A stretch of DNA of 20,082 bases from UBA11524 sp045132495 (GCA_045132495.1 JBGUSK010000022.1:1-20082); one strand, 5' to 3'. Shown: positions 7,601-15,082, counted from the first letter of the stretch. Numbers and translations are program-made. Notes: generated from the letters alone by a model not told the origin.

Positions 7601-10600
7601 GTGATGCATTCCGGAAACGCCGTTGGCATCCGCCAACAGGGAAAAATCTGCCGTCCCCAGGAGATGCGCTTCCGGTGGGTAGATCAGCGGATGCGCTGTG
7701 TATGGAGCGCTGGCTTGGGCTTCCGGAGTCTGTCGCCTTGCACGCAGGACAGGCAGCCTCAGTGGCGGCTCCGGCGGCTGCAGGAGCGGGAGACAGGCCT
7801 CTACCTCCGGCAGCGAGCAGAAATACCGGCGGATCGGAGATTCCGACAAGATATGTGCAATCGCCATCAACATGATGCCCTGATGATACAGATCGTGCAC
7901 CCCGACCAGCGCCGTCCCCTGCGTCATATCCACCGCATCGCAGAAGCCTTCCGGGCCCAAAGCACCAAGCTCGGCGAAGCGGCTGAGAGCGTCTGCCGCC
8001 ATGAACGGCGCATAGGGAAGGCACAAGGCCGCCGCATGGGGAGCAAAAACAGGGGTGTGCTGGCAGCCCTTGATGGCACTTTCCGGTATCCCAAAGACGC
8101 CCTGACGATACCGCAGGGAGGGATCGAACGCGAACAGGCGGCATGAATCCTGTCCCCAAACTCCGTTATGACCGCGGGCTGACATAAGGCGAATGAATGT
8201 GATCGCTGCCTGTTCGTCAATTGGCAGGAACAGACCGCATAGCAGGTGTGCGGATGCAGTTCCATGAGCCGAAAATGCGCCATCGCCTTCCTGGAAACGG
8301 ACGGCGGTTCGGTCAAGCCGGTGAAGATGCGAGGGTGGAATCTGGCCAAGAGCGCATCCCACGATGGAAAGCAGCAGCGCTTCATCGGCAAAGGCGGTGA
8401 CATGGCCTGTGCCTTGTCCGTCCCTGTTGAGGCAGCGGTAAAACAACATGGCGCTGCGGTCGAACATGCGGGTCAGATCGAAGGCGGAGGCCAAATCAGC
8501 AGCTTCTGCAGACAGGTTGATGTATTCCTGTGAGAGCTCCGGAAGCCAGGTGCGCAGCGCCTGAGTGGTAGTAAGCAGCGCGGTCAGCAGGAAAGCTGTG
8601 CCGGCTGCATCCACCTGAGGGTCGTCAATGGTCAAACTCGGAAGCGTATAGCGCCGACAGGGGAGTCCCAGCGGCATGGGCAATGCTGCGACAGAGGCCA
8701 GCGTTTGCTGAAGCTGCACAGCGGCTTCGTTCGCCGAAAGCAGGGCGAGGTCCTTGGCGCAAAGGATGGAGAGCAAATACGCGCCGATCGCTTCTGGAGA
8801 GGTTGCATTTTCCTCCCCGTGAGAAGGCGCATATTGCACGGAGCATGGGGGCAGATATTGGTTTTCTTCGCGTACATGGGTGCGGAAGCAGTGCCAGACG
8901 GCGTTTGCGGCTTTATCCAGCAGGGTGATGTGGGCGTCGGTCAGCGGCTCTGCAGGAAGGATGGGCATATCCAGAAACCGGTGTGCAAGGGGAAAGCAGG
9001 CAAAGAGCAGCGTCAGGCCGAAGGCAGGCACAGCAGCTCCTGGCAGGATAAAGCCCAGTGTCCCAGTCAGCGTGGCAAAAAGCCCTTGCACCCATACCTC
9101 AAGGGTTACCCATTCGGGCGCAGCGGCAGTTTTGCGCCGCAGCAGCTGAAACAGCGCAGACGCACTGACGGCTCCGCGCATTGGAATCAGCGACAAGCGG
9201 CACAGAAGCTTCAGCCAATCGTCCAGGCGATGAAAGGCTGCGCCAGCTTCCGGTGCAAGCAGGGCAATGAGCAGCAGCAGCCAGTTCTGCGTCACGAGAG
9301 AAAACAGGATCAGGCCGCATTGCGCCAGCGGGATCAGGGAATGCCGGATTCGTTCGCGAAGACGAAAGCGAGCGATGTAGTGCAGAGGATTTGCGAGAAT
9401 GCCTGCTGGCGTCTGCACCCACGGCAGCTGCCAGGGGCTCAGACGAAAGCCGTGAATAGCGGTGGTATATTGGGTCATCCAAGAATGTGTTTTTTCGGGC
9501 GTCGTCATGTGGGCGCCCGGAACACTGTACTGTCCAGCCAGCTCGCCGCACAGCGCTTCATGGGGGTGGTGTGGGGATAGCATACCGTCTGTGGCTTCGA
9601 GGAATGCATCGGGACGGATCAGCGCCGTGCCTTTGAAATCCGGCGACTCCTCCGGGAGAAGCATAGAATACCCACGATGACCGTTTGCGGTCGGATAACG
9701 CTGGCAGAAAGGGTGCGCCATGACGCTTAGAAGCCGTTCAAGCAAGCCGTGCGCTGGCTGACAATCCGCGGGAATGGTGAAAACATAGGCATACTTGCGC
9801 TCCAGGGAAGCGAGCTCTATGGTTGAGCAGGCGATGAGATCCTCGCATTCCCCTTGAGCGATCAAACGGCATACGGCGGTTATTGCGCCTCGCATTCCGG
9901 CACGGGCAGCGTATCGGTGGGTTGTGCCATCCCAGGCACGGCCTCGATGAAGATAGGAGATGCGCGGGCATTCATCCAAGGCGGCAATGGCGGAGGAAGC
10001 AGCCTGCACGATGGGCAAATCTCCGCTGCTGACGGCGGTGATGGCGGGGGCGAAGTCTCCCAGGAGCAGAAAATCTGCCGTTTCTGCGGGAAAAGCATGC
10101 ATGACTGCCTTCAGCTGACGAACGGCCCGGATTGCGTCATGGGGAGATGCCATCTCGGCATGAACAAGGATCAGCGTCTTCATTGTGCTTAGATCATCGG
10201 GGCGTTTCATTCCGGGAAGCATTGCTGGCGGACGCTTACCAAGAAGATAACGGCTGACACAGCCGATGGTTATCGTGAAAAAGGGCAGAATGAAAACGGG
10301 CTGTCCGCTTTGTAGAAAGAGAAAACCGGTCACCACGCCAAAGATCACAAGGGCAGCGTAGTAAGTTCGGTCTGGCTGCAGCGCCAGATGGGCATAGAGC
10401 CAACCCCGACGGGTCGGAAGTGCATGCTGCAAAGCGCGCAGTCCCTCCGGCTGCTGGAACCAGTAGCCGATGTACTTTTCAAGAGAATGGTCTTCAGCCT
10501 CGCCGCACAGGATGAATGCCTGCCGAACCACCTCAGCGGCATCCAAATGTACGCAGCGGCTGATGCGGGCGATCTGCATCCGGAGCGCCAGCTGGGAATC

Positions 10601-11461
10601 AGCGGTCAAACGTGTATACACGCCGGAGGGCTCGTTTTGTAATAGATCGTGCAGTTTATCCGCAGGGGCGCAGCTTTCTGTCCAGTTCAGACGTTCAAGG
10701 GTTTCAAAGCACCCGAGTGCACGGCGAATTTCCTCGGCCAGAAGGAGCTGGCGCTGCATGCTGGACAGTGTGAGGGCTTCAGCAGAGAGCTCACGGCTCT
10801 TCAGCCAGACATCCAGCAGAGAAAGCAGCTGTTCCTTCTTCTGCAGACGCAGATGATCCAGAAGGGTTGATAGTCCGATGGAGTTCAAGCTATTTTTCTT
10901 CAGCATGGATTCCGGATTCCGGCTGCGTTCAAGTTGTGCTGCGAGTCGCAGACCTGCGCGGCGGTCGTGTATATCCTTTTTCATGGCTCGTAGGACTGAA
11001 ATCAGCCGCTGCATTTCCGCTGCAGCGATGCAGAATGGAAAGGCAGCAACCTCCTGTGCGGTGAGATCGGAAAATGGGGAGGCTTTCAGCATATCAAGAA
11101 GTGCCTGGAGGCTGAGATCGTCACTGTCGGCAGCTTCTCGGGCAAGATCCATCAGGCGGGGCTCGCCGTCGGGCGATGCAGGAAGGGCAGGCAGGCGATG
11201 AATCATGCGGTTCAGCCGGGCCAGATGTGCGAGCAGGGCACGGGCTGAATCCAGCAGGGCGTCAAGGTCGGCGCCGGCGATATTCTCCCGGGAGATATGG
11301 CGGATCAGGCGGATGCTGCGTGTGTCAGGATGCAGGCGTACATGGCGCAGCACATGGACGGCTGAAGAGCCATCACCTTCCGCCGAACGACGAAGCAGGT
11401 ATGTCAAAATGCCTCCCGCAAGCAGAAGAAGAAGCCCCGCGACGATCCAAAGCCAATTCAT
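4646..11461 (-). CDS. Giant NdvB-like cyclic beta-glucan synthase homolog, both active sites degenerate
   Basis: 2271 residues, aligned by eye along its length with cyclic beta-1,2-glucan synthase (NdvB/Cgs; GT84 plus GH94; the characterised proteins are around 2800). Layout: N-terminal helix 4-24; helical domain with NdvB-like EPSGVY (277-282); membrane pair 367-410; GT-like domain about 420-700; membrane helices around 708-737 and 787-828; glucoamylase-like region with TSPEAIGAYLLS (887-898) and YHQG (1192-1195); beta-rich middle; GH94-like half from NYGGF (1650), with ENGG (2110-2113) and NPLHH (2143-2147). Expected catalytic signatures are missing: DAD reads PAD-C at 564-567, HDLLEG reads HEALCG (634-639), the RW of QxxRW reads GF (671-672), and after GLPL (2002-2005) the GTGDWNDG loop is absent. 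The start is set by GGGAGG seven to eight bases upstream. It is transcribed alone, divergent from the LCP cassette. Probably membrane-bound; activity is doubtful. Confidence 0.82.
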   Translation of the reverse strand: MNWLWIVAGLLLLLAGGILTYLLRRSAEGDGSSAVHVLRHVRLHPDTRSIRLIRHISRENIAGADLDALLDSARALLAHLARLNRMIHRLPALPASPDGEPRLMDLAREAADSDDLSLQALLDMLKASPFSDLTAQEVAAFPFCIAAAEMQRLISVLRAMKKDIHDRRAGLRLAAQLERSRNPESMLKKNSLNSIGLSTLLDHLRLQKKEQLLSLLDVWLKSRELSAEALTLSSMQRQLLLAEEIRRALGCFETLERLNWTESCAPADKLHDLLQNEPSGVYTRLTADSQLALRMQIARISRCVHLDAAEVVRQAFILCGEAEDHSLEKYIGYWFQQPEGLRALQHALPTRRGWLYAHLALQPDRTYYAALVIFGVVTGFLFLQSGQPVFILPFFTITIGCVSRYLLGKRPPAMLPGMKRPDDLSTMKTLILVHAEMASPHDAIRAVRQLKAVMHAFPAETADFLLLGDFAPAITAVSSGDLPIVQAASSAIAALDECPRISYLHRGRAWDGTTHRYAARAGMRGAITAVCRLIAQGECEDLIACSTIELASLERKYAYVFTIPADCQPAHGLLERLLSVMAHPFCQRYPTANGHRGYSMLLPEESPDFKGTALIRPDAFLEATDGMLSPHHPHEALCGELAGQYSVPGAHMTTPEKTHSWMTQYTTAIHGFRLSPWQLPWVQTPAGILANPLHYIARFRLRERIRHSLIPLAQCGLILFSLVTQNWLLLLIALLAPEAGAAFHRLDDWLKLLCRLSLIPMRGAVSASALFQLLRRKTAAAPEWVTLEVWVQGLFATLTGTLGFILPGAAVPAFGLTLLFACFPLAHRFLDMPILPAEPLTDAHITLLDKAANAVWHCFRTHVREENQYLPPCSVQYAPSHGEENATSPEAIGAYLLSILCAKDLALLSANEAAVQLQQTLASVAALPMPLGLPCRRYTLPSLTIDDPQVDAAGTAFLLTALLTTTQALRTWLPELSQEYINLSAEAADLASAFDLTRMFDRSAMLFYRCLNRDGQGTGHVTAFADEALLLSIVGCALGQIPPSHLHRLDRTAVRFQEGDGAFSAHGTASAHLLCGLFLPIDEQAAITFIRLMSARGHNGVWGQDSCRLFAFDPSLRYRQGVFGIPESAIKGCQHTPVFAPHAAALCLPYAPFMAADALSRFAELGALGPEGFCDAVDMTQGTALVGVHDLYHQGIMLMAIAHILSESPIRRYFCSLPEVEACLPLLQPPEPPLRLPVLRARRQTPEAQASAPYTAHPLIYPPEAHLLGTADFSLLADANGVSGMHHRGLPLTRAAASPGEPGGLQFYLADEGRIYRLGSALLPGDVFFAPGEIRYEQLCGSLRAELVCTVDTIRQRALHIITITNLSTRDRLIELADLLLPDLDSPVSSLETNHDAEKLRLHVRGKDLTLHHTLETIPSPLALHICTDAEAFIGHSGTLHEPAALTEPAADLTAPSLSPCLSFRAKMTLGGRGQAILWFTTSMNDVPAPHLAELNGIRQLAALQHNAISDSAALTADQAACLPLLAALCRCRHHKLAVLLESGDSYAVLHDLAALCRCFHLHGVHMKAGLFCPFELLPALQEAFVLPISEGYLAPCEPSQLPDFDLVLHSNLPLRAQLEAHFTPVAQPDPTRPLIPALLPEKELLHAGNYGGFDPETSDYILQLEPQQTTPSAWNNRHVNRQYAETVDESGFREPFHEQVWLTMENGTRLSPWSKELPRSVRMGAGQTSWEAWSDELDVRLSAAAMPGHRCAIHVLSLRNAAQLPLTLQITVLASLDPNAPLECAPGVVMTNKASRWQAFLAGDGWTALCTNALEQGAVTILPPLHAPEVEQGATAQLTCEVTIAPDASAKVSWLSGYTRHSEDIARALSEIRAQGTSAILRSAHAIHAQRLDLLTFSTPEDTLSLLMNRILPQQAMNAGDLAGLPVLNYLAPQEARRTLLSAARLAQSRDDWAMLSLHAAAYIRITQDLSLLNVNLPPHDDTLWGCCSRALLSLPVDSQGLPLGEARAQQCFLYAMAAHALHDLQQDTALQDFRQRLLNVADTYLWQDGCYDPPLRLDTQVLACRAYGTNARTRQAMHACWATLYDQPHGLIRRHMPSDGRALPGHPENGGMITLDAALCLQSLLKTDFAEEAFELLQALNPLHHTDDAIRLETFRCAPYLLHGGMCASPMGAGRAVPEGGSMAAGVLYASVLEDILGFQREGCILRLHPNIPSDWDEFTLTLREGASTWRISAERQIKTLIIDGDETDADHIILHDDGKIHRVHFPLA

Positions 11462-11488
11462 CCGATATCCCTCCCGATGGCAAGTTCC

Positions 11489-11514
11489 AGTTTACAGTAT
11501 GGCAGTTGTAAACT
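11489..11514. promoter_or_regulatory. Perfect inverted repeat, candidate operator between divergent genes
   Basis: AGTTTACA (11489-11496), ten bases, TGTAAACT (11507-11514). The arms are exact 8-base complements; centre-to-centre distance is 18 bases, close to two helical turns. It lies 28-53 bases upstream of the NdvB-like start and 25 bases upstream of the -35 of the LCP cassette. As RNA it would form only a weak AU-rich hairpin with no U-tract, so a protein-binding site is more likely than a terminator. The binding protein is unknown. Confidence 0.5.
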
Positions 11515-11538
11515 TTCCTTATTCAGTTTCCGTCATGG

Positions 11539-11568
11539 TTGACAGTTGCAGGATAAATGATGTATAAT
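11539..11568 (+). promoter_or_regulatory. Predicted promoter of the LCP/BY-kinase cassette
   Basis: Perfect TTGACA (11539-11544) and perfect TATAAT (11563-11568) with an 18-base spacer. The start would be near 11575, giving a leader of about 35 nt with AAGGAG (11595-11600). Its position rules out a TTG start at 11571 for the next gene. Confidence 0.8.
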
Positions 11569-11609
11569 ATTTGCTGGCTTACTTTGATATTTTGAAGGAG
11601 CTTTATCTG

Positions 11610-12755
11610 ATGATGCGTAAGATCATTTTTGCTGTGGCGGCGATCCTTGTCATACTGGTGATGGGATTCTTCATCTTTGGTGGGATCGAAGCTGAAAATC
11701 CCCCGGATGCAGCGGCAGCAGAATCATCAACAAACGTTTCTTTTTTGGAAACGCGTGAGCATGATGGCGTGATCTATGAGGGGCGTTCCTCTGGCGCGCT
11801 GACCACTGTACTGCTGATCGGCTATGATCATCGGGATCAGGGGGAACTGATTGATACGCAGGAAGGATTCATCCACGGTGGACAGTCAGACTTCCTGCTT
11901 CTGCTGGCAATCGACCATGAGAACAAACTGGTTCGTCAGCTGCAGATCGACCGTGATACCATGACGGACATCAAGTTCTACAGCAAGAAAGGCGCTTATT
12001 ACGGCACCCGAAAGCTGCAGATCTGCTTGTCCCACGCCTATGGCGATACGCAGGAGCTGAACAACCGCAACGCGATCTGGGCAGTGGAAAATCTTTTGGG
12101 GATCGCAGGAGAACGGGATGGCGCGAAGATCGACTGGTATGTATCCATGGATATTACGGGCATCGACCGGTTGAATGATCTGCTGGGAGGCGTCACTGTT
12201 CCGATCAACGATGATTTCTCCTACTATGACCCGACCATGGTGCAGGGAACGACCATGACCCTCAATGGGGCTCAGGCCCAGATCTACTGCCGCCAGCGGT
12301 ATCATATCGGCGATCAGAGCAATAAGGGGCGTATGGCACGTCAGCGTGTGTACATGAATGCGGCGACGGAGAAGCTGCGTATCCGCCTGGCGGAGGATAA
12401 GAGCTACGCCAACGAGCTGCTTAATGGTATGGGCATTGTCTTTGACAAGACAAAGATGCTGGATGAGAGCTTTGGCTTTACCACTACGGATCATTCCGGC
12501 ACGCCGGTGACGGATACCCCTACGCATTATCTGATGACGGATCAGTCGCTGGACGGGATTGTTGCTACGCTGATGCGAGCCATGTCGTATGAGGTGTGCG
12601 AACCGGAAACGCTGGCGGGTGAGCATCGGCTGGGGACGAGCGGCCACATTGAATTTATCGCGGAAAAGGAAGCGGGACTGAAATGGGCGCTGGATGCGCT
12701 GTACCGCCCTGTAAACGAAAATACGATAGGAGAGAATGAAAGCAATGCCTTCTGA
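11610..12755 (+). CDS. LytR-CpsA-Psr (LCP) family glycopolymer transferase-type protein
   Basis: 381 residues. LCP proteins move polyprenyl-linked glycopolymers (teichoic acid or capsule) onto peptidoglycan or proteins outside the membrane. A signal anchor spans about 4-25, then a short acidic linker, then the LCP domain (about 64-265). Conserved catalytic or phosphate-binding positions appear kept: Asp94 in GQSDF, Arg115-Asp116 in QIDRDT, Arg228/Arg230 in YCRQRY, and Asp235, Arg241, Arg244 and Gln245 in GDQSNKGRMARQ. The start is ATG 11610 (MMRKIIF), nine bases after AAGGAG; an in-frame TTG at 11571 lies before the predicted transcription start. First gene of a cassette; its end overlaps the next gene by 20 bases, pointing to translational coupling. 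The acceptor and the polymer are not defined by this window. Confidence 0.92.
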   Translation: MMRKIIFAVAAILVILVMGFFIFGGIEAENPPDAAAAESSTNVSFLETREHDGVIYEGRSSGALTTVLLIGYDHRDQGELIDTQEGFIHGGQSDFLLLLAIDHENKLVRQLQIDRDTMTDIKFYSKKGAYYGTRKLQICLSHAYGDTQELNNRNAIWAVENLLGIAGERDGAKIDWYVSMDITGIDRLNDLLGGVTVPINDDFSYYDPTMVQGTTMTLNGAQAQIYCRQRYHIGDQSNKGRMARQRVYMNAATEKLRIRLAEDKSYANELLNGMGIVFDKTKMLDESFGFTTTDHSGTPVTDTPTHYLMTDQSLDGIVATLMRAMSYEVCEPETLAGEHRLGTSGHIEFIAEKEAGLKWALDALYRPVNENTIGENESNAF

Positions 12756-13536
12756 AAAGAATTTGCATTCCGGTCAGGGTGTGGAAGCTCGTTACCTGAT
12801 GGACGATGATAACGCAGAGCTGGAGATCGATCTGGTTGAGCTGATGTACCGCATGATTGAAAAGATCAAGTGGATCATTGCAGCAGCAATGATTGGTATG
12901 GTCTTTGCGGGTGTGTTCACCAAGTTTTTTGTGACGCCCACCTATGAGGCAACCTCCAAGCTGTATGTACAGGAGGCCAAGGACAAGGTCGTTGACCTGA
13001 GCGCCATCAATCTGTCTGATAAGCTGGCTGCAGACTATGTGCAGGTGTTCAAGAACTGGCATGTGCATGAAAAAGTCATCAAGAGCTTGAATCTGCCTTA
13101 TTCCTACAGGCAGATCCAGCGGATGCTGAACATCAGTATTCCTGATGATACCCGTATTATCGAGATTACCGTGACCAGCACTGATCCGCAGGAAGCGTAT
13201 GACATCGCCATGATGTATGCCCAGGTGGCCCCCGCATTCATCGAAGCGAAGATGGAAACAAGCCGTCCCAACATCTTCGAGGAGCCTCGTGTTCCCACCA
13301 GGCCTTCTGCGCCCAATACGATCATGAACGTGATGCTGGGTACCTTTGCTGGTGCGGCCATTGCCATTGCGGTCATTTTCATTCAGTTCGTTTCTGATGA
13401 CCGTATCCGCAATGCGGAGATGCTGCAGAAGCGTCTCGGCCTGGCTACCCTGGGCATGATGCCTGTGCAGGAGGGCGCTGCTCATAATGACATGAAGAAC
13501 AGCAAGCATACCGGAAAGGGGGCGAAGAAGGCATGA
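12736..13536 (+). CDS. Wzz/YwqC-type chain-length regulator and BY-kinase activator
   Basis: 266 residues, the membrane partner of a bacterial tyrosine kinase (CpsC/CapA/YwqC type). An acidic N-terminus (DDDNAELEIDLVEL, 23-36) leads into transmembrane helix 1 (about 45-65). An extracytoplasmic Wzz domain follows, beginning TPTYEATSKLYV, and the proline-rich PTRPSAPN motif sits just before helix 2 (about 195-216). The short cytoplasmic tail is basic (KHTGKGAKKA) and would dock the kinase encoded next. Start is uncertain: ATG 12736 is only 3 bases after AGGAG (12728-12732) and ATG 12745 is 12 bases after it; the longer form is given. It overlaps both neighbours (20 bases upstream, 4 bases ATGA downstream). 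Confidence 0.92.
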   Translation: MKAMPSEKNLHSGQGVEARYLMDDDNAELEIDLVELMYRMIEKIKWIIAAAMIGMVFAGVFTKFFVTPTYEATSKLYVQEAKDKVVDLSAINLSDKLAADYVQVFKNWHVHEKVIKSLNLPYSYRQIQRMLNISIPDDTRIIEITVTSTDPQEAYDIAMMYAQVAPAFIEAKMETSRPNIFEEPRVPTRPSAPNTIMNVMLGTFAGAAIAIAVIFIQFVSDDRIRNAEMLQKRLGLATLGMMPVQEGAAHNDMKNSKHTGKGAKKA

Positions 13537-14258
13537 AGAAGGCAATCATCCGCCAAATGAAGGCGCTGGATTACGCTGGCGAAGAAGCTATGAATACCAT
13601 CTGCACCAATCTGGCCTTCTCCGGCCGCAACCTGAAGAAGATCGTCTTTACCTCCAACATGCAGTCCGAGGGCAAGAGCTGGATGGCGATGCATGTGGTG
13701 GCAAATCTTTCCCAGCGCGGCCGCAAGGTTGTCCTGGTGGACGCAGACATGCGTCGTTCCTTCCTGCTGCAGCGCTACAAAGTGGAGGTCGAGGGCGAGG
13801 CAAAGGGTCTGGCCCACTTCCTGACAGGTCAGTGTGAGCTGGAGGATGCCATCTATGAAACCAATATGGAAGGCGCCTGCATCATTCCCGCCGGACGTGA
13901 TGTGACCAATCCCGTGTCGCTGGTGGATTCTCCCGTATTCTCCCAGATGCTGGATTTCCTGAGCGAGCACTTTGATATGGTCATCGTGGATACGCCGCCC
14001 ATCGGCATGGTGATCGACGCGGCGGAGATCGCCTCCTGCTGCGACGGCACTGTCCTGGTGGTGGACTATAACAAGACCCGCATCCGTGAGGTGCGCGAGT
14101 GCAAGCGTCAGATGGAGCAGTCCGGTACACCTGTGCTCGGCTGCATCATCAATAAGGTCAGCTTCTCCTCCATCAGCTCCAAGAAGTATTACAATAAGTC
14201 CTACTACAGCCATTACCGCAGCGGCTACTACCGCAAGGAGCCCGGCGAGAAGGCTTGA
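13533..14258 (+). CDS. BY-type protein tyrosine kinase (CpsD/YwqD-like)
   Basis: 241-residue cytoplasmic P-loop kinase that autophosphorylates on a C-terminal tyrosine cluster and controls polysaccharide synthesis or export. Walker A reads SNMQSEGKS (41-49, Lys48), Walker A' VVLVDADMRRS (66-76, Asp70 and Asp72), Walker B VIVDTPP (150-156, Asp153), and the family IIPAG motif is at 117-121. Seven tyrosines lie at the tail (219, 220, 224, 225, 228, 232, 233). Being separate from the Wzz partner is the usual Firmicute split form. The ATG overlaps the stop of the upstream gene in ATGA, so translation is coupled. Followed by a hairpin and then the matching phosphatase gene. Confidence 0.95.
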   Translation: MKKAIIRQMKALDYAGEEAMNTICTNLAFSGRNLKKIVFTSNMQSEGKSWMAMHVVANLSQRGRKVVLVDADMRRSFLLQRYKVEVEGEAKGLAHFLTGQCELEDAIYETNMEGACIIPAGRDVTNPVSLVDSPVFSQMLDFLSEHFDMVIVDTPPIGMVIDAAEIASCCDGTVLVVDYNKTRIREVRECKRQMEQSGTPVLGCIINKVSFSSISSKKYYNKSYYSHYRSGYYRKEPGEKA

Positions 14259-14269
14259 GAACGACAACC

Positions 14270-14300
14270 GCCGCGCAGCTGCATGACACAGTTGTGCGGC
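14270..14300 (+). terminator. GC-rich hairpin between kinase and phosphatase genes
   Basis: GCCGCGCAGCTG (14270-14281) pairs with CACAGTTGTGCGGC's 12-base arm (14289-14300), a continuous 12-bp stem with two G-U wobbles and loop CATGACA. It is followed by CTTTC, a poor U-tract, so it is at best a leaky terminator. It could instead be a processing or stability element that lowers phosphatase output relative to the kinase. Confidence 0.45.
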
Positions 14301-14314
14301 CTTTCAAGTGAGAT

Positions 14315-15031
14315 ATGAACAATTACGTTGATCTTCACCACCATCTGATCTATGGCGTGGATGACGGCGCGCAGTCCCTGGAGGACATGCAGAAGATGAT
14401 TCTGCGGGCTGCACAAGAAGGCGTGACAGAGCTTGTCTGCACCAGCCATGCGACGCCCGGCGTTGAACCTTTTCCTTGGGAAAAGTATTCCGCTCATTTG
14501 ACGCAAGCAAGGGACTTTATCCGTGAGAAAGGCTTGACGATGCAGCTTTATGAAGGCTGCGAGGTGCTGTACACCGATGCATCCTCCCGTCTGGTCAGCG
14601 AGGGCAAGTACCCAACGCTGGCAGGCAGCGACCTTGTGTTGGTAGAGTTCTCACCCGACGCGACCTTTCAGCGGCTGTGTGAGGCGGCGAAATCCTTCGG
14701 CATGATGGGCTATAGTGTGCTGTTTGCGCATGTGGAGCGCTACGATGCGCTGCGAAATATGAAGAATGTGCGCACGCTGCGGGATGAATATGGCGTTTAT
14801 ATGCAAATGAATGCCAGCACAATCATCCATAAGCAGGGATTCTTTACAAAACGATGGATGAGCAAGATGTTTGCCGAAGGGCATATTGACTGCATTGCCA
14901 CGGACGCGCATGGTCTGCAGACGCGCCGCTGCCGGATGAACGCATGTCATCAGCTGCTTGCGGAGCAGTATGGCGAAGACTTCGCGGACGAGCTCTGCGG
15001 CGGCTTTCAGCGGCGAATGCTTGAAATCTGA
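14315..15031 (+). CDS. PHP-type protein tyrosine phosphatase (CpsB/YwqE-like)
   Basis: 238-residue metal-dependent phosphatase that removes phosphate from the BY kinase. PHP metal ligands are visible: DLHHH (His8, His10), TSHAT (His45), GCE (Glu83), VEF (Glu111), AHVER (His139), and TDAH (Asp197, His199). The family GVDDG motif is at 14-18. The ribosome binding site is weak (GTGAG just before ATG 14315), and a stable hairpin ends 14 bases upstream, so it may be made at a lower level than the kinase. It is the last gene of the cassette; a strong terminator follows 9 bases after its stop. No polymer-synthesis genes follow, unlike in typical capsule clusters. Confidence 0.93.
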   Translation: MNNYVDLHHHLIYGVDDGAQSLEDMQKMILRAAQEGVTELVCTSHATPGVEPFPWEKYSAHLTQARDFIREKGLTMQLYEGCEVLYTDASSRLVSEGKYPTLAGSDLVLVEFSPDATFQRLCEAAKSFGMMGYSVLFAHVERYDALRNMKNVRTLRDEYGVYMQMNASTIIHKQGFFTKRWMSKMFAEGHIDCIATDAHGLQTRRCRMNACHQLLAEQYGEDFADELCGGFQRRMLEI

Positions 15032-15032
15032 C

Positions 15033-15077
15033 AAAATGAAAACGCATTGAAGTTTGCATGCTTCAGTGCGTTATTTT
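15033..15077. terminator. Bidirectional terminator between cassette and DUF554 gene
   Basis: AACGCATTGAAG (15041-15052) and CTTCAGTGCGTT (15061-15072) form a 12-bp stem with one T-G wobble and an 8-base loop. AAAAT upstream and ATTTT downstream give U-rich tails on both strands. It serves both the plus-strand cassette (stop at 15031) and the minus-strand DUF554 gene (stop at 15083-15085). Confidence 0.85.
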
Positions 15078-15082
15078 GATCA

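Noticed and set aside
8705..9580. 291-codon and other long frames on the plus strand opposite the giant NdvB-like gene (also 7382-8146)
   Set aside because: Antisense shadows of the giant gene, Gln/Arg/Gly-rich, with no ribosome binding site or recognisable domain.
4646..11461. Idea that the giant gene is a pseudogene
   Set aside because: A single uninterrupted 2271-codon frame with good ribosome binding site, intact membrane segments and conserved family landmarks; loss is confined mainly to catalytic positions, which suggests a pseudoenzyme rather than a dead gene.
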